DNA of 64,000 nt from the NCBI GenBank assembly GCA_000231825.2, contig JH720305.1, positions 446,748 through 510,747 on the forward strand, read 5' to 3'. The notes beneath the pieces were generated by a model that saw nothing but the letters and a program-made list of their open reading frames with translations, was not told where the DNA came from and did no database searches. Below are positions 25,014 to 36,689 of this stretch, in pieces (the stretch's first letter is position 1; every line of letters begins with the position of its first letter). A program made the position numbers and the translations under genes. This DNA comes from Tetrahymena elliotti 4EA. Its lineage: Eukaryota > Ciliophora > Oligohymenophorea > Hymenostomatida > Tetrahymenidae.

Positions 25014-26588
25014 ATGAATTTCTTTAAATTATTTAATTAAGTTTTAGAATGTTTTTAAATTGATAATAGTTAAATAAATAAGTAAATGGTTGAGGAAGAA
25101 TTTAGTAAATGGGATTTTCTAAAATAATTTCTTTTAACAGTAAATTACTATCTTTTAATAGCTTAATTGATAGCATATTATAGAGATGATCACTAAACTG
25201 CTTTCTTATTGTTACTGATACTTTTGTCATTTGAAAGAATTTACAGAATAATCATGAGTATGATGCTTTTTAGTTTTGTGAGTGGGTGTTAAGGAGTATT
25301 AAAAGGAATCTTGATTAATTTAGTATTTTTTGACTATAGCATAGGAATTGATATTATCTATGATGATTTATCATTTTCCGAGCAACAATTTTTTACTAAT
25401 TTAAACTACATTTCACATCTCATTAATTATATTCCTCTATCATATAATTTTTGGATTATTCATTAAGATTAAGAAAATAAGTTAATCTACTTAATAACAA
25501 CAATATATGCTCTTAAATTAATGGTATATTTTGAATATATTAAGTTTGAGAAATAGCTGTATGAAATTTAAGATTATATAAGTGGTTTCACTAAAAAAAA
25601 ATTTGTTGTTCTTAATTTTTGTTAGAAATTATGCTATTTTTTAACTTTATCAAGCTTAGTCTATAAATACAGTTACTTCTTTTGGATATTTCATGGATTT
25701 TGTTTTGTGTTAAATTTAAAATATAACTAGTTTGATAATATGAGAAGTTTGTACTCAACAAGCCTTCAAATTAACTATTACCCAAGCTAATATCATCTTA
25801 AATATCCTAACCTATACAATGAATAGTATATCTTTTCAAGCTTCTATTAATCAATATGTTTAGCGATTCTATTTTTAGCTGATATATTTATTTCTGATTC
25901 AGAGAAACAAATTTACAGAGTGGTTTAAACAATTACCTTTTTAATGTTGTTATAAGAAATATTTTTAAGCTTTAAGAATCTAATTTTATACATAAACTAT
26001 GGGCCTTTCTAAATCGAAAAACAACTTAACATAAAAAATAATAATGAGTTAACTAATTTTTCAAAATAGCTAAAAGATAAAACCTTGACAAAAAAAATTA
26101 TCTTATAATTGATTAATGATAAAAAAGAAATTAATTACACAAATGAATTAGAGCTTTTGCTTAAAGAGTTGCTAAAAAGAAAAAATTTGTAATCAAAGAT
26201 TAATTTTCTTTTTAAAATAAACGAAACACGCTCTGATTTACTTTTTAAGATTAAGAAAGTTAATTTAAATTTATACATAGATTTTTTAAATGATTTCCCT
26301 CCAAGTACAATTACAATTTTAAATAAAATTTTAGATTATGATTATGATAATGAACAAATTTAATTTTTTATCTAGTTGTGTGAGAAGAAACAAAAAAAAA
26401 TATTATAATCAAAGATTTTAAATTAATTAAGATACTATTATCCTAGAAAAATTCGAATTAATAATAAGGAGCCCATGATTTTTATTTAATTATAGTCTAT
26501 AATTATGATGAAGATGGCTTTCTATAAATATATTGTTGAATTTATTCCTCTAAATCACTGTGCAGTAATTTATGACTTATTTGAATGA
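25014..26588 (+). CDS. Array membrane protein, copy A, 524 aa
   Basis: One uninterrupted code-6 frame from ATG 25014 to TGA 26586 (525 codons including stop), with dozens of TAA/TAG glutamines. Six to seven hydrophobic segments are visible in the first 60 per cent: FLLTVNYYLLIAQLIAYY, AFLLLLILLSFERIYRIIM, LIYLITTIYALKLMVYF, FVVLNFCQKLCYFLTLSSLV, YFFWIFHGFCFVLNL, ICLAILFLADIFI and VVQTITFLMLLQEIFLSF. A charged, Asn/Lys-rich region follows, and then a conserved block FYKYIVEFIPLNHCAVIYDLFE. The signature IPLSYNFWII precedes the third segment in all copies. No family was recognised; the layout suggests a polytopic protein with a cytosolic C-terminus. It is the most diverged of the three open copies, lacks the leader found before the others, and may represent a separate subfamily. 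Confidence 0.8.
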
Positions 26589-27185
26589 ATTAATTAAAAT
26601 TAAAACTTAAATCTTATAATCTAAAATTAAATTAATGTATCTATATTTATTACTACATTCCAATTATATAAACACACACTATTATTTATTTTGTTTACCC
26701 AATAAGATAAATGATCATTTAATTATTTGGTTGTTAGTTATGTTAAAGATATATATTTATTTAATTAAAAATGAGAATTAAAATAAAATTGCTATGAGAA
26801 ACTCAAAGATTCAACCTTGCTTGCTTGCATCAATAAAAATGGTAAAGTCAGGAAAAATTATTGTTTATTTTTTTCAATAATTTTAAGTACGGTTTGTTTG
26901 TAATAAATTAATCAATTCCATTTTTAAAAATATTTCATTTCGTACCAGCTGAAAACTTTGGGCTTCTACTTTTAATTAGTGACATTCAATCCCATAGAAG
27001 TTAGTAATATAATCCATTTTAAAGAAGAATTTATAATAATATATTTTATCAGTTCATAAACTAAAAATAATTTTCCATAATAGTGAAGGGAAAATTCCAA
27101 AAATTTTTTTTTTAATTATCTCTGAAATTCCTTATTTTTTTTGTATTTTTAAATCAGGTGTTTTTTCGTATTTTGTTATTTTTGA

Positions 27186-27260
27186 TCAGAAAGATATGAC
27201 TTCACCTCTCTCTGATATGATAGATCTATGAATTGAATTGAATCTTTATAATCAACTTAT
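27186..27260 (+). promoter_or_regulatory. Conserved leader, copy before 27371
   Basis: GACTTCACCT(C/A)T.T(C/T)TGATA ... AGATCTATGAA lies about 120-180 bp upstream of the reading frame. The same block precedes the copies at 28755, 33653 and 37614, although the surrounding sequence has drifted. It is a candidate promoter or 5' UTR element, or simply part of the duplicated unit. Confidence 0.45.
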
Positions 27261-27370
27261 ATATGATAGAATACTTGTTTTTTTTTGAAAAAGTTTTGAA
27301 TTTTAAACAGTAGAGTATTAGTTTTTAAATAATAAATTCTTTAAATAATTTGTATTAAGTTAAAGAAGTA

Positions 27371-28089
27371 AAGTATGGATTAGAAAGTAAATTAATTCTA
27401 AAGAGAAAGGATTATAGGAAGAGAGATTTGTTAAAATTATTTCTTCTACAATTAAATCATTTAATCTTTCAATTAATATCATATAAAAATGATGGGCATT
27501 AAACTGCTCCCTCAATCCTTTCTTTAATATTGATATTAGATAGGTTTAGGTTAGTATTATAATCTGCTTTCTAGGTAAATTTAGTTGGTAGAAAAAATTA
27601 AAAAGACTCATAGGTAATCATTCTCATTGAAACTTTATTTCTTATCTCCTAAATAATATTCCTGTGTCATATAATTTTTGGATTATCAATGAAGTTTAAG
27701 AAAATAAATTAATCTATATTTTTACAACAATTTATGGACTTGGATTAATTATTTATTTTGATTTCACTTGCTTTAACAAGTTTCTTTACTACAAATAAAT
27801 TTAATTAACAACATTTGCTAAACTAAAGTTTATTATTCTTAGTTTTTGCAAGAAACTGTTATATTTTTTAGCATTTTCTAGCTTAGTAAATAGAATTGAG
27901 TATTTTATGCTGATCATTAATGTAATTTATTTCTTAAATAAAAATCATAAATATAAATTAAACTATTTAAAATTAAAAAAAATTTTAATTCTACTAAAAC
28001 ATTTTTTCCTATTTTATATTTATAAAAACAAAAAAAGTAACTTTTACAATTTAGCAAAATTTAAAGAAATTTTCAAAATATCAAATTGA
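27371..28089 (+). pseudogene. Array membrane protein, copy B, start lost and truncated
   Basis: It aligns with copy C from the first codon. The ATG of copy C (GTA ATG TAC) is GTA AAG TAT here, so the start is lost. About 35 codons (the FFDY...DNLNF part) are deleted and replaced by a junction ending in an in-frame TGA at 27628-27630. After the stop the family frame resumes (IPVSYNFWII) but diverges after NVIYFLNKN and ends at a TGA at 28087, without the second half of the protein. Confidence 0.8.
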
Positions 28090-28562
28090 AATATTAACTA
28101 AATATTTTCTCTGTTTAAATGAATCTGAAAACACTCTTTAAACTCATTTTGTCTTTAGTGGATGTAAGCATGAATTATATCAAAATTTTTAAGATAGATA
28201 AATATATGATATGCAGAAAGTAATAGTAAAAGACAATACAAAAAAATCTAGCAATCTATAATAATTATTGATAGATTCATAAAATAAATCTCATAATTAT
28301 ATTAGTAATTAAATTTTCTGTTAATCATTAACTATTATAAATGATTGAATTAAATAGAGTTGTAAGACTTATTTTTTAATGAAAATAGCTGAACCTATTA
28401 TTGAATATATTAAATAATGATTTACTGTAATTTATATGTTTTTAATAAAATATAAAAATTTAACTCAGAAATTTTTTGATTTTGTTACGAATTAAAAATT
28501 TTCCCATTCATTTTTAAATCTTATTTTTGCTTGTATTTTAGAATAAGGTATTTTTTCACTTT

Positions 28563-28635
28563 TTTTATCAGAAAGATTTGACTTCACCTATTTTTGATAT
28601 GCTAGATCTATGAACTGAATTGAATCTATATAAGC
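28563..28635 (+). promoter_or_regulatory. Conserved leader before copy C
   Basis: GACTTCACCTATTTTTGATA followed by GCTAGATCTATGAACTGAAT, about 130-190 bp upstream of ATG 28755. A T-run (about 11 T) follows 20-40 bp later in each copy. Confidence 0.45.
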
Positions 28636-28754
28636 AATTTCTATATTATAAAATACTTGTTTTTTTTTTTGAAAATTTTCAATGTTAAACAGTAGACTAC
28701 TTAAGCTTTTAAATAATAAATTCTTATAATAATTTGAATTAAGTTAAAGAAGTA

Positions 28755-30401
28755 ATGTACAATTTAAAAAGTAAATTAATTCATAAGAGAAAAGATTATA
28801 GGAAGAGAGATTTGTTAAAATTAGTTCTTCTACAATTAAATCATTTCCTTTTAATCTTTCAATTGATATCATATAAAAATGATGGGCATTAAATCGCTGC
28901 CTCAATTCTTTCTTTAATATTGATATTACAAAGGTTTTTTATGCTAATAATTACTACTCTAGAGGATTATTAAAGTTGGTTTAATACATTAAAAAAACTC
29001 CTAGGTTATTTAGTATTCTTTGACTATACCTTAGGGATTCAAACAGATTGTGGCGGATTGTATTTTTTTGAAGAAGGATTCATTGCTAATTTAAACTTTA
29101 TTTCTCATCTCATAAATCATATTCCTCTGTCATATAATTTTTGGATTATCAATGGAGATTAAGAAAATAAATTAATCTATATTTTTACAACAATTTATGG
29201 ACTTGGATTAATGGTTTATTTTGATTTCGCTTGTTTTAAAAAGTTTTTTGAGTACTAAGAAATTGAATTAACAACATTTGCTAAACTGAAATTTATTCTT
29301 CTTAGTTTTTGTAAGAAACTATGTTATTTTTTAACATTTTCTAGCTTAGTAAATAGAATTGAATATTTTATGCTTATAATTAATGTAATTTATATCTTAA
29401 TTAATGTTAATTATATGAGCATAATTAATCCTAATCATTTCTATTCAGCTGAATTATAAATTTACTATTGCCCTTCTTAATACCAACTCAAGCATAAAGA
29501 TTTAATCGATCCGGAATATATCTTTTCTAGCTTCTACTCATCTGTATGTTTATTGATCCTCTTCTTAACTGATATCATTTTTTCAAATTCAGATAAATCA
29601 ATGTATAGAATGGTATAAACTATTTTATTTTTGTTGGTCTGGTAAGAAATCTTTTTAAGCTTTAAAAACTTTATTATATACAAAATTCGTGGACCCTATT
29701 AGTTCTATAAATGGTTTAATTTAAAAGATCATAATGAGATAACTAATTTTTAAAAATAACTACCCCATAAAATATTTTTAAAGCAAATTAATCTCGATTT
29801 GATTAATGACAAAAATTTAAATGATTACACAAAAGAATTAGAATAATTGCTAATAGAGTTAATTAAAAGAGCTGAATAGTAAGTTGTAACTAATTTATAT
29901 ATCTAAGATAAGAAAACAAATAAAATATTCTGTTTATCAATCAGAAAATAATCTTATTCGATATAAATAAAATTTTTTGATGATTTACTTCTTGGTTTTG
30001 TTGATATTGTAAGTAAAATTGTAAATTATGATTACAACAAATAATTGAGTTTTAATATTAATCTAAGATCAAAAAGACATTAATTTTTGTTAGTATTGAA
30101 GATATTCAATGAAATGAGATATTATTAACATAAAAAAGTTATTATGAATAAAAATGAAGAGCCAAAAATTTTGGTTAAATTTTATTCTTTAATTATGAGT
30201 ATTACGGCCTTTTATAAATATATAATTGAATTTATTCCTTTAAATCACTCTGCGGTAGTTTATGATTTATTTGAAGAAAATTTAAATCTATTTATCCAAC
30301 ATTTTGTCATGGTAATATTAATTATAATTCTTTCATTTTAAAATCTGTTTTTATTTTAGAAAAAAGTAAAAAAAATAAAAAAAGTTAAAAGTTAGAACTG
30401 A
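28755..30401 (+). CDS. Array membrane protein, copy C, about 530 aa
   Basis: ATG 28755 opens a code-6 frame to 30311 (519 codons). A 48-nt GT..AG intron (30312-30359, a multiple of three, so retention would not shift the frame) then leads to a TGA at 30399. Hydrophobic segments match copy A: FLLIFQLISY, ILSLILILQRFFMLIITT, LIYIFTTIYGLGLMVYF, CYFLTFSSLV, YFMLIINVIYILINVNY, VCLLILFLTDIIF and ILFLLVWQEIFLSF, then FYKYIIEFIPLNHSAVVYDL. Homology to a last exon seen in copies D and F (pattern TQRYDNSIKQKYLYFLQK) continues past the stop to 30533, so the TGA at 30399 looks like a recent nonsense change that trims about 44 residues. The start is chosen by alignment with copy F. Function unknown. Confidence 0.8.
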
Positions 30402-30533
30402 CCTACCACTACCACTACTCAAAGATATGATAACTCCATTAAGTAAAAGTACCTATATTTTCTGTAAAAAACCAATATATCAATCTAATCAAAAAATACT
30501 TTATTTTTCCTTACTTTTGTATGGAAGTAGTGA

Positions 30534-31985
30534 AAAAAACCTAAAAAATAGATTATTGTTAATATTTACATAAATTTATTTTTTTTGCAAATACTGTTTT
30601 ATTAAATTTTTTATTTTATTATTCTTACTGTTATTATTGCTAGTTGGAGTCTTTTTTTTTATGGTTAAGATTTAAAAATTAATAAATTTTAATATTATCA
30701 TAGATTTTATTTATATTTAAATTTATTTTCTTTTTGTATTAATTTTAATTATTTCTTTTATATTTTTTAATTTTGAAAATATTTTAAATAAAATCTGAAA
30801 GAATTTATCTTTACATACATTTTTTTTAATGTTATTTTTCTTTTTCTTATTTAATTAAACTAATATTTATTGTTTTAAAAAAAAGAAATCTTTAAAATAT
30901 TTTTTATTTTAATTTATTAATTTAGAATTCTTTCTTTCATTTAATTTTTTTTGTTTTAAATTGGAAATTTTGTGAAATGCTTTTTTTTAATTTGCAATTC
31001 TTTTTTACTTTTTTTTGGATTATTTTTTTTAGAATAAAAATATTTTCAAATAATAAAAAATTTTTGTAAAGTAAATTTATTTTATTTTAGATTCATTTTA
31101 AAACATATTTTATTTTATTTAAATTTTGTAAATTTATATATTTTATAATTTGAAATAGTTTATTAATTAATAATTTTTATAAAATAAAAATGTTAATTTT
31201 TTTATTTTTTAAATTTTAGGTCAATAATTAATTAAATTTAAGAAATAAACGAATATGCTATTTATGATGAAGATAATTTAGATAAATAGGAAAATTCAAA
31301 TAATTCAGTTTAGTTTATACTCTTTTTTTTAAATTATTTTTAAAAAATTGCTTTAAATAAGAAATTAATATTGAAAGATAAGTAATAATAATTAATAATT
31401 AAAAGTAAAAAATGAGTAAAATCATATCCTAATAAAAAATAGGGTCATTTTTAAGTTCAGCTTATTTGTAGGAGGTAATTATTATATGATAGTTATAAAA
31501 ATGAAAAATGAGAGAATTATTACTCATAATCAGAAAAAATTGATCAAAAAATAAAAAAATGGAAAAATTTGCTTTTTATTTCTTTTTGTGTAAAATACTA
31601 CTTTTTATTGCTCAATTAATTTCCCTCTGAATTTAAATTTTTTGAATATTGTGTATGAGCACTAATATCTTTTGATATGTAGCATGAAATATTGATATTT
31701 ATCATAATTAATTAATTTGAGAAATTTTCATATAAAATAAACAAAGAAATAACAGCAAAACAGAGAAAATTAGAATTTTCAGCTGATTTTTCTATTGACA
31801 ATTATTAGTTGTTTTGCTAATTCTGTCTAAAATATGTAGATTATATGAAAAAATCAACAATAACTACTCACATATCATCTTAAAAATATAAATAAATCAA
31901 ATTAAATATGTCAAAAATATATTATTTAACTGAATATCTTCTGGTAAAAATCTAAAATGATTGATGATTTTCTGTCTAATATAAA
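30534..31985. other. T-rich spacer
   Basis: From about 30560 to 31230 the plus strand is dominated by T runs with few C or G, unlike the more balanced AT spacers elsewhere. No gene was seen. It separates copy C from the transposase relic. Confidence 0.5.
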
Positions 31986-32010
31986 CAAAAATTTTTTAAA
32001 GTGGATAAAA

Positions 32011-32880
32011 TGAAAGAACTATTTTTAGACAAATATTCAAACGGAGCAGGAAGTATCCCAAGCATCGAAAGTCTAAGATAATACCATCTTTAATTACTAT
32101 GAGAGAAAAATGAATTTATTTTAATTGATAATCAAAAGACCAGATAATGTGCTTACAAATTTATGGAACAAGAGACATTCAAGTAAATAACCTTATTAAT
32201 GTGATAACAAATACTTACACAAAAAATGAGATGTTTCGAATAGAGAGTAAATGTGGAAAATGAAAATAGTGAGACTCTAATGAAAATTCTAAATTTTGTT
32301 GTTGTAAAATATTCGAAAAAGTGGAGATGATCAACTGTATAATAACAGATAATGCTAGAAAAAATACAAAAACGGTTAGCAATATATAACAATTACTAAA
32401 TAAGAGCTTGATTCATATCAGATGTCTGGCACACTTTTTAAATATTTTATCAACTTTAATAATTAAAAACCACTTTTTTAATCATGTACATAAGATGTGC
32501 CAATCCCTCTTCATTATTCAACTATTCTATTGAAAAAAAAAATGCATACTTAAAATTCTTAAAAGAAAATAATTGCCCAGTGAATTTACTGCCTAAGCCA
32601 TCTCTCATACAATGGGGGATGTGGTTTAAAACGCTCTATTACCTATATGACTATTTAGATCGAATTTTGATGTTACTTAGGATTAAAATAGGAAATATTA
32701 AATGAAATTAGCTATTTAGTATTTGAAAAACTTAATGAAATTGAGTAACATGAATCTTTTTAGTTTCTAAAACTCAAAAAAATCTTTGATCCAAAATTAA
32801 AAGATAAAAATTCAATCCAAGATCCTTAAAAGCATGCTTATTTTAAAGAAAAAATCAATAACAAAATATGATAAGAGCTT
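32011..32880 (+). pseudogene. Decayed hAT-type transposase
   Basis: Code-6 fragments in shifted frames keep the order of a hAT transposase: an N-terminal piece MKELFLDKYSNGAGSIPS at 32011; KIFEKVEMINCIITDNARKN then IHIRCLAHFLNILSTLIIKN (about 32314-32460), the hAT xxTDNAxN...CxAHxLNL pattern around the catalytic region; then in another frame KNAYLKFLKENNCPVNLLPK plus PSLIQWGMWFKTLYYLYDYL (32484-32703), the equivalent of the RWNS segment; then LVFEKLNEIEQ to about 32870. TGA stops at about 32091 and 32530 and at least two frameshifts show it is dead. No clear terminal inverted repeats or target duplication were found. Confidence 0.7.
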
Positions 32881-33459
32881 TAACTATTGGTGAAGATTGA
32901 AGAAGATTTATTGATGAATTTGGATGAATATTGGAATTAAATGAAATAAAATTTTTCAAATTTAGCTGAATTATTTTTCAGAATCAAAAGTATATCAACA
33001 AGTTACAATATGTGAATTAGAAAGGAGCTTCAATTTTTACAAAATTCTTAAAAATTCAAAAAGAAACAGCTTATCTTAAGTCAAAATTAAGTAAGATACT
33101 TTAGATCCTTAGATATCTTAAAAATATTTGAATTGTTAAATAAAAGTATTTACAATAGTAAAAATTTAATAAAAATTAGTTTTTATTGCTTTTTGAGTAA
33201 ATTACTACTTTTTATTAAAGCTATTTTTTTAGGTCTCTGCTCATTATGATTTAAATCTGATTATAAAAATAATAATTAATTTAAAAATACTCCAATTTTT
33301 TCCTCCATTAATTCTCATGCTTCTGATAGTTTGTTCATTTGATTATTTTCTATTTGCATTTCAAACTAATCCTTTTCATTTTATTTTAAAATTGGAGGCC
33401 TTGTATTTGTAATAAATTAAGTTTTTAATCAAGTAAAGTTTTTTCGTTCTTTATTTTTT

Positions 33460-33530
33460 TTATCTGAAAGATAGATCTGACTTCACCTATTTCTGATAGA
33501 TCTATGAATTTAGTTGAATTTACCTAAACA
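33460..33530 (+). promoter_or_regulatory. Conserved leader before copy D
   Basis: ATCTGACTTCACCTATTTCT then GATAGATCTATGAATTTAGT, about 130-190 bp before the ATG at 33653. It is retained although the gene itself is broken. Confidence 0.4.
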
Positions 33531-33652
33531 ACTTAAATATAAAAAAATACTTGATTTTTTTTTTTTGAAAGATTTTACAATGTTAAAAAGGATACTAATT
33601 AAGCTTTTAAATTATAAATCCTTTTAATTATTTGTGTTAAGATAAAGAAATA

Positions 33653-34377
33653 ATGTAGAGATAAAAAACAAAATTAATTGCAGAGAAAGAAGATAATACA
33701 AAGATAGATTTGTTAAAATTATTTCTTCTACAATTAAATCGCTTCCTTTTAATTTTTCAATTGATAGCATATAAAAATGAAGAACATTAAAAGAAGTGAA
33801 GCATAAATAATCTTATTAAATATATATATATATTTATATAAAGATTTACATCTAGGTATATTTAATATCTTAATTAGAATTGTAAATTATGATTTCAACA
33901 ACGAAAAATTAAGTTTTAATGCTAATCTAATATCAAAAAGAAATAAATTTCTATTAGTATTGAATATATTCAATGAAATGAGATACTATTAACATAAAAA
34001 AATTATTATGATAAATAATGAAGAGCCATAAATTTTGATTAAATTTTATTCCATAATTAATAGCTATACAACCCTTTCCAAATACATAATTGAATTTATT
34101 CCTCTAAATCACTCTGCAGTAATTTATGATCTGTTTGAAGAAAATCAAAATCTATTTAACATTTTGTAAAGGTAATATTAATTACAGTTATTTTATTTAA
34201 AAATATGTTTTTATTTTAGAAAAATTAAAAGAACTTAAAAGTTTAAAGTTAAAGACTATTACTGAAAGATTTGATAATGCCATTAACAAAAAATATGAAT
34301 ATCTTCTGCAAAAAAATACCAAGACATTAATTACAATCAAACAATACTCCAAAGTTCCTTATTTTAAGAATGAGTGA
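33653..34377 (+). pseudogene. Array membrane protein, copy D, internal deletion
   Basis: ATG 33653 and the first hydrophobic segment (DLLKLFLLQLNRFLLIFQLI) are kept, then a TGA appears at 33797. About 1 kb of the middle is missing. The sequence resumes in the C-terminal third (NILIRIVNYDFNN...; KYIIEFIPLNHSAVIYDL) and keeps the small intron and a good last exon, TITERFDNAINKKYEYLLQK to a TGA at 34375. A 4-nt deletion just before the intron shifts the phase. Confidence 0.75.
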
Positions 34378-34815
34378 AAAAAAAAAAGTAAAAATAGTAA
34401 AATAGATTATTATGAATAGTTAGTTGCTTTATTTTTCTTGCAACGAAATACTAGTTAATCAAAAAAAATAGTAACCTTTAAATTATTAAAAACTTAATAT
34501 TTAAACTTTAATTCAGATCAAAAATTAAAGATTCAAATATAAAAAAAACTCCTAACTCGTTTTCCTTAATTTAATTTAAAAATTATTTTTTTTTAAAAAC
34601 ATAATAAATTTAGTAAAAATAAGATTAGATCAGACACACTTTAAAATAAATAAATTTTTCATTTTGACATAAAATAATTATTTGTTCTTGAATTAAATAA
34701 AAAAATGAATGAATATCAATGATTTTTATAAAGGAATAGTTTGTTTATCAGTAATATTTTGATATATATTTTGTAAATTATTTTACAATAATAAATTTTA
34801 AATTATTAATTTCTT

Positions 34816-35508
34816 TCAATCTCTGAAGCATTAATCAATGAACTTGAATTCGAAAATCTTGAAGAATTTTCTAGTGATACTGCTGCATGCTGCAATTTTG
34901 TTAGGACCATTGTAAAGAGAGCAAACATATCCAACTAAGTCGTATTAGGCTTATTATTAGATATCATCAGTGTGTTATCCATTGACAACAATCCATGGAA
35001 CATACTTGTGAGGAGGATTAAGAGCATCAGTAGCTTGACCAGCTTACAAGAGTAATTATTAACCTTCACTTCCAGTTTAGCAAGTCTTAACATTAGCTTG
35101 AACAGTAGTAGGAATGCTCAAGTTATTGTAGCAGAGTTAAGAAACCTTATCAAAGTTTTCGTTGTTATTTTCAATAGCATTTTCAACGCAAGTAATGAAA
35201 TCAAGGTTCAATGATTAATCAATGTGAGCAAGAGCGCAAGCTTCCAAGATATTACCATAACATTCATTAGTACCATGTTGGCAAGTAACTTACTTTGTAG
35301 AACTAGTTTTGGCATTACCATAAGGGAATAATCTGATGTTAGCAATAGTTTCAAAGCCTTCAACTTCAAGAGCAGGAGTCAATTCAGTTTCAATAAAGTT
35401 TTAGCATCCAGGACATAAAGATTCATAATATAAATCAACAACGACTCTGTCATCGGCATAAGATGACATAACAAGCATAGCAGCTAAGAAAATGTAAATT
35501 TTGTTCAT
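34816..35508 (-). CDS. GILT-like lysosomal thiol reductase, 230 aa
   Basis: Single exon, ATG at 35508, TGA ending at 34816. A signal peptide is clear (MNKIYIFLAAMLVMSSYA, cut near residue 18). Then VVVDLYYESLCPGCQNF carries the redox CxxC as CPGC (residues 32-35), and CQHGTNECYGN (76-86) is the GILT signature CQHGxxECxGN. Later cysteines (in ITCVENAIE, LCYNN, KTCQ) fit the family's disulfides, and KYVPWIVVNG matches the conserved (Y/H)VPWxxxNG. GILT proteins reduce disulfides in lysosomes or phagosomes; in a phagotrophic ciliate it would plausibly act in food vacuoles (inference). It is on the opposite strand inside the membrane-protein array. Codon use is richer in G and C than its neighbours, suggesting good expression. 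Confidence 0.93.
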
Positions 35509-36600
35509 TTCTTTACTTTTATTTAAAATTTGATTGCCAAATAATTAATTATAATTTTTTTTTGTAATCAAAAAAAAGAATATTAGTGCACTTCTTCAAG
35601 CAATTTTTGATATATTTTACAGAAAAATAATGTCTAGTGACTTGACTCATCATCACTTAATTAATTATTGTTTTTAATTTGTGTCAAATGATGCGTTTGA
35701 AACAATAGTTAAAATTCACAAATTAATTCTTTTACATTTTTAAATTAAAAATTGCAAATATCTTAAAAAACAAACAAAATTTCTACATTTCCACACAAAG
35801 TTTCTTTCTTACATCTAATTTACCATTAGTGTAGTTATAAAAGATTTACTCTACACTTTCTTAGTATCATACTCCAATATTTTTATTGACATTTAAATTT
35901 ATTATTAATAAAAAGAGATAATAATAACCAACAAATTAAATTATTTTATTTAATCTCAATAAAATTTTTATTTTTATTTCCAAAAACTAAAATGATTTAA
36001 GTAAGTAAGTAAATCAATTCATATTTTTAATGTTTTCATCAGAATAAGTCAGCCAAAGTATGTATGGTTTAGTATTTCAAAATTGATTTAATCAAATCAA
36101 AGATATAGTCTTTTTAGAAAGAAATTATAATCTTTATGCTTAATCAAAGTAACCTAAAATTTATCTTTTAATAATTCAATAAATTTTGTCATCTCAATCA
36201 AAATATTGAACTTTTTAGAAACAAATTATAAAATTTATTTATTTTTTTCATTGATAAATATTTTTTTATCCAAAATATTTTACTCTCATTTTCATTTTGT
36301 TTTTTTAACTCATAATTATATTAAAGAATAATAAAACATTAAAAATTAGTTAAAATGTCAAATATTTTAAATATAAAATTGATTTATTTTAAAATTAAAT
36401 AATATAATTTAGTTTAAATATTGTGATAAGTATTAGTTGGATCTCATTAGCATTAAAAAATAATATATTTAAATATTTTTTTAAAAGTATAAGAATTGAA
36501 TAGCTGAGATTTTATAAAGAAGAATGTATGAAATTAATGAACAAAAGGAGGCATCGATGAAATATTAAGGAAAGATATTGAAAAAGTAGTAAGATGTTAA
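35509..36600. other. Spacer upstream of the GILT-like gene
   Basis: It holds the presumed promoter of the minus-strand thiol reductase and AT-rich sequence up to the next fragment of the array. No gene was seen. Confidence 0.5.
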
Positions 36601-36689
36601 ATCTAGTTTAAATTAGTACAAAATTGTTGCTATAAAAACAATTAATTATCTGAGTAAGAATCTAATCAAATTGTCTAGTTAAGTAATAC

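Noticed and set aside
32153..32392. Minus-strand ORF of 79 codons
   Set aside because: It lies over the transposase relic; the plus strand carries the recognisable ITDNA and CLAH motifs.
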